The position numbers and the translations under genes are program-made. A model generated the notes under the pieces. It was given only the letters and a program-made list of their open reading frames with translations, searched no databases and was not told where the DNA came from. A stretch of 38,391 nt of DNA from Neobacillus muris (GTDB taxonomy: Bacteria > Bacillota > Bacilli > Bacillales > Cytobacillaceae), in NCBI RefSeq assembly GCF_943193175.1, contig NZ_CALPDF010000043.1:1-38391 (forward strand), read 5' to 3'. Numbering within the stretch: the stretch's first letter is position 1; each line of letters starts with the position of its first letter. Shown one piece after another: positions 8,818 through 17,775 of this stretch.

Positions 8818-8906
8818 TATTCGGCAGCTGGCTGGCATAGTTTTATAAACCTTAGCCCCTTTAGTTTTGCGCCACCATTTTTCAATGGTTTTGCCCTTTC
8901 GTACGA
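8818..8906 (-). promoter_or_regulatory. Cyclic-di-GMP-I (GEMM-I) riboswitch aptamer
   Basis: Read on the minus strand: GGGCAAAACC, a CCATT-GAAA-AATGG hairpin with GNRA tetraloop, GGCGCAAAAC (consensus ACGCAAAGC), then GGGGCTAAGG...CTATGCC, which carries the UAAG/UAUG tetraloop receptor with a short GTTT-ATAA-AAAC helix, and finally GCCAGCTGCCGA. This order and the tetraloop-receptor pair are diagnostic for GEMM-I. Downstream, CCTTCCT (8812-8806) can pair with the AGGAGGG of the ribosome site (8784-8778) with one G-U pair, so translation control is possible. It is divergent from the IclR gene. Confidence 0.88.
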
Positions 8907-8992
8907 ACTATGTATTTTCGACTATATCATACCATAATTTTCAAGAAAGCAATATTAAATAATACTATTAACATCAAAAATATAAAAAACCA

Positions 8993-9759
8993 ATGACTGA
9001 GCGCTTCATTCAATCAGTTGAAAGGGCGGCGGAAATCCTTGAACTGTTTATGGAAACTTACCCAGAGTTGAGCATTAAAGAGATTAGCGATCATTTAGGG
9101 CTTTCAAAAAGCACTGTCCACGGAATTATGAAAACACTGGAGCATAGGGGCTATCTCCAGCAAAATCCTGAGAATCAAAAATACAGGTTGGGAATCAAGC
9201 TGTTTGAGCTGGGTAATTTCGTAGGGAAACACCTTGATATTGGAAATATAGCCCGACCCATTATTCGGAAGCTTGTGGAGGAGTTAAATGAAACTGTGCA
9301 CCTTACCATTTTTGAGCGTGACGAAGTCATTTATATCGAAAAATTAGAAGGACCGCGAGCACTTACGATCTATTCTCATATTGGAAAACGGGCCCCGATC
9401 CATTGTACAGGAGTTGGAAAAGCCATCCTTGCCTATTTGAGTGAAGATGAAGTGGAACGTCTTTTGGCAAAGGAAAATTTGAAATCACGGATTTTACATT
9501 AACCAATATTGAAGACATTAAAAATCAACTGGCCATCGTCCGAAGGCAGGGATATGCGGTTGATGATGAAGAAATTGAGATAGGGCTGAAATGCATTGCG
9601 GCGCCGATTTTTAACCATCAAGGAAAGGTTGTATCTTCAATCAGTTGTGCGGCTCCAAAGCTGAGACTGGATGAAGAGAAGCTTCCAAAGGTCATTGCCG
9701 GCATTAAAGGTGCTGCAGCTGAAATATCAAAGCAATTAGGCTATAGGGTTACACATTAA
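8993..9759 (+). pseudogene. IclR-family regulator, frameshifted
   Basis: The first part (8993-9502) encodes an IclR winged helix (IQSVERAAEILELF, LSKSTVHGIMKTLEHRGYL) and most of the ligand domain, then leaves frame. The remaining C-terminus (ITDFTLTNIEDIKNQL ... AAPKLRLDEEKL ... AEISKQLGY) continues in another frame to the stop at 9757-9759. Adding one A in the A-run 9474-9477 restores a normal IclR protein of about 255 residues. No ribosome site precedes ATG 8993; only A/T-rich sequence is there. It lies upstream of and in line with the aldehyde dehydrogenase and aldolase genes it presumably regulated. Confidence 0.9.
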
Positions 9760-9798
9760 ATTCAAAATAAACAAACATATAGGGAGAGGAGAATTATT

Positions 9799-10685
9799 TT
9801 GACAAAAGTTAAAGTGGCTGTTCTTGGTTCAGGGAACATTGGTACTGATTTAATGATTAAACTTGGCCGTTCAGAGTTGTTGGAGCTGACAGCTGTCATT
9901 GGAATCGATCCACAATCGGACGGCTTACGCCGTGCGAAGGAAATGAGATATGCGGCTGTTTCTACAGGAATTGATGGATTTCTGGCAGATCCGAATCTTG
10001 AAGCAGATATTATATTCGATGCAACATCAGCTAAGGCACATTTCTACAACGCGAAGGTGTTGAAGGAAGCTGGGATCAAGGTGATTGATATGACCCCTGC
10101 AGCGGTTGGTCCGTATGTATGTGCAGCTGTAAATATTGATGAACATCTCGATAAGGATAACATCAATCTAATCACTTGCGGAGGACAGGCTACGATCCCC
10201 ATGGTTCATGCAGTTAACCGAGTAAGTCCGGTTGAATATGCCGAAATTGTTGCGACCATTTCAAGCCGAAGCGCTGGTCCGGAACCCGCGCAAATATTGA
10301 TGAATTTACTGAAACCACTTCCCGTGCAATTGAGGTTGTCGGCGGTGCCAAAAAAGGGAAGGCCATTATGATTTTAAATCCGGCCGAACCGCCCATTATG
10401 ATGCGTGATACCGTCTACACACTCGTTGAAGAAGGAACGATGGACGAGGATGCAATCCGGAAGTCAATCAGTGAGATGGCAGAGGTTGTTCAATCGTATG
10501 TTCCTGGCTATAGGCTTCGGACGGAACCGATCTTTGAAGGTAATAAAGTGACAATTTTTCTTCAGGTTGAAGGTGCCGGCGATTATCTGCCTAAATACTC
10601 GGGCAACCTCGATATCATGACGGCAGCAGGGGTCAAGATTGCGGAAGAGTTTGCAAAAAATCTATTAGCTAAAGAAACAGTGTGA
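9799..10685 (+). pseudogene. Acetaldehyde dehydrogenase (acetylating), frameshifted
   Basis: A MhpF/DmpF/BphJ homolog that would convert acetaldehyde, NAD and CoA to acetyl-CoA in complex with the aldolase. It starts at TTG 9799 behind GAGAGGAG, has the NAD site LGSGNIG (9-15) and catalytic Cys near 127 ([12 protein letters not shown]). After SSRSAGP the frame breaks; one missing G in the GG at 10281-10282 explains it, since restoring it gives [38 protein letters not shown] and the normal C-terminus to 10685. The rebuilt protein of about 295 residues has family length. The truncated product would lack dimerisation and part of the active site. Confidence 0.92.
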
Positions 10686-10708
10686 GCTAAGGAAGGGGTT
10701 TGAGGATC

Positions 10709-11737
10709 ATGACAAACGAACGAGATATTCTTATTACCGAAGTGGCCTTGCGTGACGGCAGCCATGCTATCGCCCACCAATATACCGTGAATCAAGTACT
10801 GAAAATTGCCAAGGCGCTGAATGATGCCAACGTCCCTTATATCGAAGTTTCCCACGGTGACGGCCTTGTTGGGTCATCCTTGCAATATGGTCTTTCCCGC
10901 ACAAATGAATTGGAATTGATTGAAGCAGCAGTTTCTGTAGCTGATCAATCAAAGATTGCTGTCCTGCTTTTGCCAGGGATTGGAACACTGCATGAACTAA
11001 AGGAAGCGGCCAATCTTGGAGCGAAAATGGCACGGATTGCCACTCATGTTACAGAAGCTGATGTGGCGCCACAGCATATTGCGTATGCGAAGGAACTGGG
11101 AATGGAAACGGTTGGGTTTTTGATGATGAACCATATGGCCCCCGTTGATAAGCTAGTCGAGCAGGCAAAGCTGATGGAAACTTATGGCGCAGATACAGTG
11201 TACGTAGTTGATTCTGCTGGTTACCTGCTCCCGCACCAGGTTCGTGAACGGATTCGTGCTTTAAAACAATCAGTTGGCATCCATGTCGGCTTCCATGGCC
11301 ATAACAATCTGTCTCTTGCCATGGCTAATACACTTGCAGCAATTGAAGAGGGAGCAACCAGGATTGATGGCAGTGTGCGCTGCCTTGGTGCCGGTGCCGG
11401 TAATACTCAGACTGAAGTGCTTATCGCTGTTCTGGATCGCATGGGAATTAAAACTGGAGTGGACTTGTATAAAATGATGGATTTGGCTGAGGACATTGTG
11501 GCACCAATCCTTCAGGTTCCGCAGGAGATTACCAGGGATAGCCTGACACTTGGCTATGCCGGGGTATACTCAAGCTTTGCCCTTCATGCCAAGCGGGCGG
11601 CTGAAAAGTTCGGCGTTGATTCACGAGATATTTTAATAGAGCTGGGCAAACGCAAGGTGGTTGGCGGTCAAGAGGATATGATTGTCGAAGTTGCAGCTGA
11701 GATTGCAAAAAATAAGCAAAGCCCTGTTTTGGGATAA
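10709..11737 (+). CDS. 4-hydroxy-2-oxovalerate aldolase (MhpE/DmpG/BphI family)
   Basis: A Mn-dependent aldolase that cleaves 4-hydroxy-2-oxovalerate (or a longer homolog) to pyruvate and an aldehyde, which is channelled to the dehydrogenase partner. It has 342 residues, a TIM barrel opening with ITEVALRDGSHA, metal-binding HGHNN at about 197-201 (GFHGHNNLSLAMANTLAAIEEGA), the conserved VDSAGYLLPHQV and the C-terminal interaction domain. ATG 10709 is preferred over TTG 10700, which abuts GGAAGGGG. It appears intact, yet its regulator, partner enzyme and downstream transporter are all broken. No 2-hydroxypentadienoate hydratase or ring-cleavage gene is nearby. Confidence 0.94.
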   Translation: MTNERDILITEVALRDGSHAIAHQYTVNQVLKIAKALNDANVPYIEVSHGDGLVGSSLQYGLSRTNELELIEAAVSVADQSKIAVLLLPGIGTLHELKEAANLGAKMARIATHVTEADVAPQHIAYAKELGMETVGFLMMNHMAPVDKLVEQAKLMETYGADTVYVVDSAGYLLPHQVRERIRALKQSVGIHVGFHGHNNLSLAMANTLAAIEEGATRIDGSVRCLGAGAGNTQTEVLIAVLDRMGIKTGVDLYKMMDLAEDIVAPILQVPQEITRDSLTLGYAGVYSSFALHAKRAAEKFGVDSRDILIELGKRKVVGGQEDMIVEVAAEIAKNKQSPVLG

Positions 11738-11804
11738 GCCAGATAGGGGATAGAGAAGGGACAACCTCGTTTTCTTCTCTCTCCATCTGGTCATATTATT
11801 GCGA

Positions 11805-11823
11805 TATAATGTAAGCGTTTCCT
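11805..11823 (+). promoter_or_regulatory. -10 box with overlapping cre site (CcpA operator)
   Basis: TATAAT at 11805-11810 overlaps ATGTAAGCGTTTCCT at 11809-11823, which fits the cre consensus WTGNAANCGNWNNCW at every position. A cre at the start point is the classical arrangement for CcpA repression in Bacillaceae. The -35 is weak. The permease start is about 60 bases downstream. Confidence 0.8.
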
Positions 11824-11885
11824 AGTAATTGGAATTATTATTCATAAGCTAATAGAAAACAAGTCATATTTTTAAAGGGGATTAT

Positions 11886-13295
11886 ATGGAACTAGTCATT
11901 ATTCTTTTGGCGCTTGGCCTATTAATGTTCATTGCTTATCGAGGCTTCTCGGTTATCATTTTTGCACCAATCTGTGCCTTGTTTGCTGTATTATTAACTG
12001 AACCAAGCTGGTTATTGCCTTGGTACTCCAATGTATTCATGGGGAAAATGGTTGAATATATTCAATTATACTTTCCGATTTTTCTGCTGGGCGCATTATT
12101 TGGTAAAGTCGTTGAAATGTCAGGACTTGCCAAGAGTATTGCTTCTACTTTAATTAAGGTTGTTGGTGAAAAGCGCGCCATTCTCGTCATTGTATTACTT
12201 GCTGCTATCTTGACATACAGCGGCATCAGCCTAGTTGTCGTTGCCTTCGCTGTGTATCCTTTTGCAAGGCACTTGTTCAGGGCGTCCAATATCCCGAAGC
12301 GTTTAATTCCTGGTACAATCGCTCTAGGCTCATTCACATTCACGATGGACGCACTTCCAGGATCACCCCAGGTACAAAATGTTATCCCTACTACATTTTT
12401 TAAAACCAATCTATATTCTGCACCAACCTTAGGCATTATCGGCGCAATCTTTATCTTTATTTTAGGTATGTGGTATTTGGACTCACGCCGCAAAAAAGCC
12501 CTGAAGGCCGGCGAAGGCTATGATTCTTTCGGAACAATTAAAGAAGAAAATCAAATAGAAATTGATTTAAATGAGCATGAAAGCATCGGGCGCCGGGTTT
12601 TTGCCTTTGTGCCAGTTGTCTTGGTTGCCGTCCTGAATAAAGTCTTTACCACTGTTATTCCACAATGGTATCCAAATGGTTTTGATTTTGAGGCTATCGG
12701 TCTTGCTTTTCCTAGCATCGAAACATCAAAGGTGGTCGGTATTTGATCAGTTGAAATTGCATTGATCGTCGGTATCATCACAACGATCCTTTATAACCGC
12801 AAACCGGTTATGATAGATTTTAAAGAAGGCTCAAAAATCGGCGTTGCTGGTGCCCTTCTTGCGATTATGAACTCTGCAACAGAATATGGATTTGGCGCAG
12901 TCATTTCCAATATGCCAGGGTTTAAGATTGCTAGAGACGGCATCACGGCTGTGTTCTCACATCCATTGATTAACGGAGCGGTAACAACCAATGTTTTATC
13001 GGCCATTTCCGGTTCAGCTTCTGCCGGTATCGCGATTACTTTGGGTATGATGAGTGAAACTTATATTAAACTCGCAAATCAATTCGATATCCCGCTTGAA
13101 GTTATGCACCGCGTTATTTCGATGGCTTCGGGCGGAATGGATACACTGCCGCATAATGGAGCTGTCATCACTTTGCTGGCAATTACCGGTCTGACCCACA
13201 AGCAATCCTATAGGGATATTTTTGCAGTTACCATTATCAAAACAATTGCAGCATTCTTCATTATTGCCGTTTATCTAGTGACTGGTATCGTTTAA
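11886..13295 (+). pseudogene. GntP-family permease with in-frame TGA
   Basis: A GntP/YxjC-type carboxylate:H+ symporter of about 469 residues with 12 or so membrane segments (ALTYSGISLVVVAFAVYPFARH region, FTFTMDALPGSPQVQNVIPTTFF, and near the end SMASGGMDTLPHNGAVITLLAITG). At 12744-12746 a TGA interrupts KVVGI-stop-SVEIALIVGI in the same frame; TGG (Trp) is the likely ancestral codon. The ORF continues cleanly to 13295. ATG 11886 follows AAAGGGG. The 286-residue product ends before the C-terminal half of the transport domain and is probably inactive. It probably imported the organic acid fed to the aldolase pathway. Confidence 0.88.
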
Positions 13296-13306
13296 TAATT
13301 TACAGC

Positions 13307-13345
13307 AAAGGCATTCCATGGGTTGGCCAGGGGGTGCCTTTTTTG
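13307..13345 (+). terminator. Terminator after the GntP-type permease
   Basis: AAAGGCA (13307-13313) pairs with TGCCTTT (13335-13341), extended by TTCC/GGGG, and is followed by a T-run ending at 13344. Confidence 0.8.
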
Positions 13346-13428
13346 TCTATTACAATGCCAGGAAAGATTGATGCTTCATTCCTGGAATATTGCTATTAAT
13401 CTGCCGGTATAGTCTTCAAGCGCCTGTA

Positions 13429-13555
13429 ACTGTCGGATAGCAGTTGTTGACTGTCGGAAGAGCTCCTGTAACTAACGGATAACAGCCGCCAACTGTCGGG
13501 AAAACTCTCAACTGCCGGATAACAGCCGCCAACTGTCGGATAAGCTCCTATTACT
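13429..13555. repeat. Tandem 21-bp repeats, about six units
   Basis: Six consecutive units begin with ACTGTCGG or a one- or two-base variant. Five are 21 bases and one 19. Two tail types alternate, GATAACAGCCGCCA and GAAGAGCTCCTGTA (with variants), giving a 42-bp higher-order period. A degenerate further unit may precede at about 13400. There are no long spacers, so this is not CRISPR. It lies in a gene-free stretch. Confidence 0.85.
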
Positions 13556-13992
13556 ATTGCGGCCGCCCCCGTTAGTTAGGGTGCTCTTTTACAGTTTGTC
13601 CGATGCTATCGGATACCCCTCCGATTGCCTGCCCCTGTCTATCAAATGAATCAATCCTCTTTTCCACCCTGCCAAAGCCACCTTGCTAAAAGTTTTTCCA
13701 ATTGATTAGATTCAAAAAATCATACCAGCCCATCCTATCCCTCTCCCTGCAAATCCTAAAAGATGATAAAACTATTTTTTAAAAAAAGAGCATTGCTATG
13801 AAGGGAGGAATATCCGGAACCTCGGATTTTTATTTTAAAAATTCAAAAAGTTCGTCAGGAAACCTGACAGAAATTGGGACGAAATCCTATTTGGGACTTA
13901 AAATGGCAATAAATACACAACAACATTCAACAAAACAACAAAATCCACATGAAAAACAAAAAACTTTACTGATTGGAAAGGGAGGAAACGAC
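13556..13992. other. Gene-poor leader before the aminotransferase operon
   Basis: About 440 bases without a convincing gene. An open frame from ATG 13798 runs into the PLP enzyme, but its 65 codons (MKGGISGTSDFY...) look like untranslated leader: A-rich, low complexity, and not part of a class-III aminotransferase. A 31-codon minus-strand ORF (13572-13667, GTG start) is noted but not supported. The operon promoter is presumably here; I could not assign its boxes with confidence. Confidence 0.5.
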
Positions 13993-15255
13993 GTGAGTTA
14001 CTTCATCGAAAAAGAGGCAGTCCTTGATAAATCCATTAAATATTGGAATCCCGGCAAAACCATCCAATGGCAAAAAGACGGCGTCGATTTGGTCATGGGA
14101 AAACGAGAAGGATACACATTTTTTGATTTAGACGGCAAACAATTGATGGACGTTCACCTAAATGGAGGCACCTACAACCTTGGCCACCGCAATCCGGAAA
14201 TCATCTCCACTTTAACGGAAGCCATGAAGGATTTTGATATCGGCAATCACCATTTTCCTTCCCTCGTTCGTGCCCAATTAGCAGAAGCACTGAATAAAGC
14301 CACACCTGATAGCTTAAAGTATTCCATCCTTTCAAGCGGTGGCGGGGAAGCCATTGACGTCGCATTAAAATGTGCCCGATATGCCACAAAAAGAACAAAA
14401 ATCATTTCGATTGAAAATGGCTACCATGGCCATACCGGCTTAGCTGTATCGGTCGGCAATGAGCGCTATTCCAAGTTATTTTTAAGCAATGGCAATGAAA
14501 AAGACTTTGTGCAAGTGCCATTTAATGATCTGGAGGCAATGGAGCAAGCCCTTTCCAAGGAAGACGCAGCGTGCGTCATTATTGAAACCATCCCGGCTAC
14601 CTACGGTTTTCCATTACCTGAAGAAGGCTACCTCGCGGCCGTCAAGAAACTGTGTGAAAAATACGGAAGTCTTTACATCGCGGACGAGGTCCAGACAGGC
14701 CTAATGCGGACCGGCGAAATGTGGGGAATCGATGTATATGGCGTGAAGCCGGATATTTTAGTGACCTCGAAAGGATTAAGCGGTGGAATCTATCCGATCG
14801 CGGCAACAGTCGTCAGTGAGCAAGCAGGCAAGTGGATGATGGAGGATGGTTTTGCCCATATCTCGACCTTTGGCGGTGCTGAACTGGGATGCATTGTGGC
14901 GATGAAAGTGCTCGAAATCACGCAGAGAGACGAAGTCAAACAGAATGTCCGCTTTGTTTCAAGCTATATTCGAGAAGGGCTTGAAAAAATTAAAAGTGAG
15001 AATGCAGACTTCTTCGTGGGAATTCGCCAGCTGGGAGTGGTCATGGGACTGGAATTCAACCATCCAGAAGGGGCAAAATTCGTGATGCAGTCGTTATATG
15101 AAAATGGCGTATGGGCGATTTATTCCATGCTCAATCCACGAATCCTTCAATTTAAACCAGGTCTGCTTTGTGATAAGGCCTATTGCGATGAACTTCTCAA
15201 TCGGGTGGAGGCCAGTGTGAAAAGTGCTTCAGCCGCATGTAAAATAACCAATTAA
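13993..15255 (+). CDS. PLP-dependent class-III aminotransferase / ammoniophospho-lyase-like enzyme
   Basis: A 420-residue fold-type-I PLP enzyme. The cofactor phosphate loop SSGGGEA is at 114-120, NGYHGHTG near 142-149, Asp231 (ADEVQTGLMRTG) contacts the pyridine nitrogen, and Lys260 (SKGLSGG) is the Schiff-base lysine. GTG 13993 is chosen because GGAGG precedes it at correct spacing and homology starts there. Directly downstream is an APH-fold kinase. Kinase plus class-III enzyme is the known pairing for phosphoethanolamine and phosphohydroxylysine phospho-lyases (AGXT2L-type), so it may cleave a phosphorylated amino alcohol to aldehyde, ammonia and phosphate rather than transaminate. That last step is inference. 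Confidence 0.88.
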   Translation: MSYFIEKEAVLDKSIKYWNPGKTIQWQKDGVDLVMGKREGYTFFDLDGKQLMDVHLNGGTYNLGHRNPEIISTLTEAMKDFDIGNHHFPSLVRAQLAEALNKATPDSLKYSILSSGGGEAIDVALKCARYATKRTKIISIENGYHGHTGLAVSVGNERYSKLFLSNGNEKDFVQVPFNDLEAMEQALSKEDAACVIIETIPATYGFPLPEEGYLAAVKKLCEKYGSLYIADEVQTGLMRTGEMWGIDVYGVKPDILVTSKGLSGGIYPIAATVVSEQAGKWMMEDGFAHISTFGGAELGCIVAMKVLEITQRDEVKQNVRFVSSYIREGLEKIKSENADFFVGIRQLGVVMGLEFNHPEGAKFVMQSLYENGVWAIYSMLNPRILQFKPGLLCDKAYCDELLNRVEASVKSASAACKITN

Positions 15256-15297
15256 TGGATTGGCGCTGAGAATTTTTTAAGGAAGGAGTTTCGATTT

Positions 15298-16314
15298 ATG
15301 ACCGCAATCAATCAGCCTGTGGGCTATGATCCCTTGCCATTTTATCAGGAACTTGCAACGGCTGCGCTGGAACAATTTTCACTTCCAGCAGACGTCGCCA
15401 TTAAACTATTAAACTACTCCGAAAATGTCACCTACTTGGTAGAAAGTGAACAGGACGGGACAAAACAAATCCTTCGCTTAAATCGTCCCGGCTACCATAC
15501 CAAAAAAGAATTGGAGGCAGAGCTGATCTGGATTGAATCGATCCTGGAAAGCTCCTCGCTGGAGGTCGCTGAACCCATTGCCGGAAAAAATGGCGAGTAT
15601 GTTCAAGTCATCGCTCCCAGCCAATTTAAAGAGCCCTATCATTGCGTCATGTTTAGTTTCTTATCCGGCCAATCGCCGGATGAAACAAATGAAAAGGGCT
15701 TGTCAATGGAGTTTGAAAAGCTTGGTGAAGTTACCGCGCAGCTTCACAATCAATCACAGGGCTGGGCAGGTTCCCAGTCGCTGGCTCGGCCCACATGGGA
15801 TTTTGAAACGATGCTTGGCTCTAACCCAACGTGGGGGAGATGGCAGGATGGCGTGGCGGTCACTCCGGCACGGAGGAAGCTGTTTCAAGCGGCCGCAGAC
15901 AAAATTGAGCAAAGGCTCCGGCAATTTGGCCAATCGAAAGACCGGTTTGGCCTGATTCATGCCGATTTGCGCCTGGCAAACCTGTTAGTGGAGGACGGCG
16001 CCATCAAAATCATTGATTTTGATGACTGCGGCTTCAGTTGGTACCTGTACGATTTAGCCACCGCATTGAGCTTTATTGAGCATAAAGAATACGTACCCGA
16101 ATTGATTCAAGCCTGGCTGGCAGGCTATAAAAAAATCCGTTCGCTCTCAAAGGAAGAAGAAGAAATGATCCCAACCTTCATTATGCTGAGAAGACTGCTG
16201 CTAATTGGCTGGGTGGGGAGCCACATCGACAATGACACAGCACAGAGCCTGGGAGCCGGATTTACCGAAGAGACGGTGGCATTAGCAGAAAAATACTTGC
16301 TTCATTTTAAATAG
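15298..16314 (+). CDS. APH-fold small-molecule kinase (hydroxylysine/ethanolamine kinase-like)
   Basis: A 338-residue aminoglycoside-phosphotransferase-fold kinase. The N-lobe carries NVTYLVES and ILRLNRPGYH; the catalytic loop is HADLRLANLL at 221-230 (His221, Asp223, Asn228), with the metal-binding IIDFDD at 238-243. It follows the PLP enzyme by 42 bases with a GGAAGGAG ribosome site and precedes a permease. Antibiotic resistance is unlikely given this operon; phosphorylation of an imported amino alcohol or hydroxylated amino acid fits better. The substrate is not determined by the sequence. Confidence 0.87.
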   Translation: MTAINQPVGYDPLPFYQELATAALEQFSLPADVAIKLLNYSENVTYLVESEQDGTKQILRLNRPGYHTKKELEAELIWIESILESSSLEVAEPIAGKNGEYVQVIAPSQFKEPYHCVMFSFLSGQSPDETNEKGLSMEFEKLGEVTAQLHNQSQGWAGSQSLARPTWDFETMLGSNPTWGRWQDGVAVTPARRKLFQAAADKIEQRLRQFGQSKDRFGLIHADLRLANLLVEDGAIKIIDFDDCGFSWYLYDLATALSFIEHKEYVPELIQAWLAGYKKIRSLSKEEEEMIPTFIMLRRLLLIGWVGSHIDNDTAQSLGAGFTEETVALAEKYLLHFK

Positions 16315-16327
16315 AGGGGGTCAAACC

Positions 16328-17749
16328 ATGTCTATGCAAGAGGAAAGATTAAATCTAACAGATATTTCAAAGTATGGATATCAACAAGAATTGGATCGAA
16401 CGATGAACGTTTGGCAGTTGACGGCGTTCGGATTGAATTATATGGTGCCGATCGCTCCTGCGATTATTTTTGGCCTATTGCTGCAAACCTCAGGCGGGTC
16501 GGTATCGCTGCCCTATTTCCTTGCCGGGGTGGCGATGCTGTTTACCGCGTTTAGCTATTCCGTTATGGTGCGAAATTTCCCTCTTGCCGGCTCTGTTTAT
16601 AGCTATGTCGGCAGAGGATGGAATCCGCAGCTGGGCTTTATTGCCGGCTGGGTTTTAGCCTTGGATTATATCTTAATCCCAACGGTAACCGCCTCAAGTT
16701 CGGCCTATTTTGCCCAACAATATTTTTCGGAGGTCCCTTATTGGGTTCTTTTAGCCATCTTTGCCGTCGGAACCGGATTATTGAATTTGTTCGGGGTTGA
16801 ATTAATTTCAAAAATGGGATTAGGCCTCTTAATTTTAGGAGAGTTTGTCGTTTGGCTTTCGATCTTAATCTGGGCTCATGCGGTTCATGGCGGAATGGGA
16901 ACAGGGACATTGATCAGTTCTGAACCGTTTCATTTTAGCCATTTTTCCGCTTTAGCCTCTGCTACTTCTCTTGCGATTTTTAGCTTCCTTGGATTTGATG
17001 CCATAACGACATTGGCAGAAGAAACGAAGCGTCCAAAGCGGGATATCCCAAAAGCAATCTATTGGTGCATCGGGATTGGGACGTTAACCATGGTTGCCTG
17101 CGGCTATTTCGGAATGCTAGTCATACCAGATTGGCAATCTCATATGAACGATGAAACATGGGTGAATACAATCCTTTTCCAAGTATCTAAAATGACAGGC
17201 GGGGAAGGCTTCGGCATCTTCTTTACGGCCGGCTATTTAACGGAATTGGCAGTCTTTAATCTTGTGGCAACAGCAGCCGGCGCCAGACTGTTATATGGAA
17301 TGGGAAGGGACAACCTGCTGCCTAAATCCATTTTTGCAAAAGTCAATAAAAAATGGAAAACGCCTCATTGGAGCATCCTCATCATTGTGACCATCGAATT
17401 CATCTTAGGCCTTAGTTCCAATATGGCCACACTATCAAACTTAGTCAACTACGGAGCCTTGTTTGGCTTCGCTGCACTCAATCTATCTGTCGTTTGGCTG
17501 TACTACGTCAAGAAAAAAGGGGAGTCGTCTTTAAATCAGGGTAGCATTCCAAACTGGAAACCAACGGGAGCCAGTCATCTTCGCTATCTTGTTCTGCCTC
17601 TGATTGGATTCCTGATTATCTTGTATGTATGGATCAGCATGGACAAATTGGCCCAAATCATTGGCACGGCATGGCTTGTGTTAGGCATCATTTACTTGGC
17701 AGTAAAGACGAAAGGGTTCCGCAAACTGCCGCCGCAATTAAAACTATGA
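16328..17749 (+). CDS. APC-family amino acid / amine permease
   Basis: A 473-residue amino acid-polyamine-organocation permease with about 12 membrane segments. It begins with a short cytoplasmic tail, then MNVWQLTAFGLNYMVPIAPAI, carries the APC consensus FLGFDAITTLAEETKRPKRDIPKAI near residues 220-240, and ends in a basic tail. ATG 16328 follows AGAGGGGG and starts 13 bases after the kinase stop. It should import the substrate that the kinase and PLP enzyme then process. Confidence 0.92.
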   Translation: MSMQEERLNLTDISKYGYQQELDRTMNVWQLTAFGLNYMVPIAPAIIFGLLLQTSGGSVSLPYFLAGVAMLFTAFSYSVMVRNFPLAGSVYSYVGRGWNPQLGFIAGWVLALDYILIPTVTASSSAYFAQQYFSEVPYWVLLAIFAVGTGLLNLFGVELISKMGLGLLILGEFVVWLSILIWAHAVHGGMGTGTLISSEPFHFSHFSALASATSLAIFSFLGFDAITTLAEETKRPKRDIPKAIYWCIGIGTLTMVACGYFGMLVIPDWQSHMNDETWVNTILFQVSKMTGGEGFGIFFTAGYLTELAVFNLVATAAGARLLYGMGRDNLLPKSIFAKVNKKWKTPHWSILIIVTIEFILGLSSNMATLSNLVNYGALFGFAALNLSVVWLYYVKKKGESSLNQGSIPNWKPTGASHLRYLVLPLIGFLIILYVWISMDKLAQIIGTAWLVLGIIYLAVKTKGFRKLPPQLKL

Positions 17750-17775
17750 GCTGAAAAAGTAAGGGGGAATCATTG

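Noticed and set aside
12744..12746. Selenocysteine or programmed recoding at TGA
   Set aside because: No SECIS-like hairpin was seen directly downstream, and neighbouring genes carry other lesions, so simple nonsense is more likely.
13429..13555. Possible CRISPR array
   Set aside because: Units are contiguous 21-mers with no 30-40-base unique spacers, and no cas genes are present.
13572..13667. Minus-strand 31-codon ORF (GTG start, ends TVKEHPN)
   Set aside because: The peptide looks weakly protein-like, but the ribosome site is poor and no homology can be stated; kept only as a note.
13798..13992. 65-residue N-terminal extension of the class-III PLP enzyme
   Set aside because: A GGAGG-led GTG at 13993 starts exactly where the conserved protein begins; the extension is low-complexity and A-rich.
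15298..16314. Aminoglycoside resistance gene
   Set aside because: The APH fold is shared by many metabolic kinases, and the operon context points to amine catabolism.
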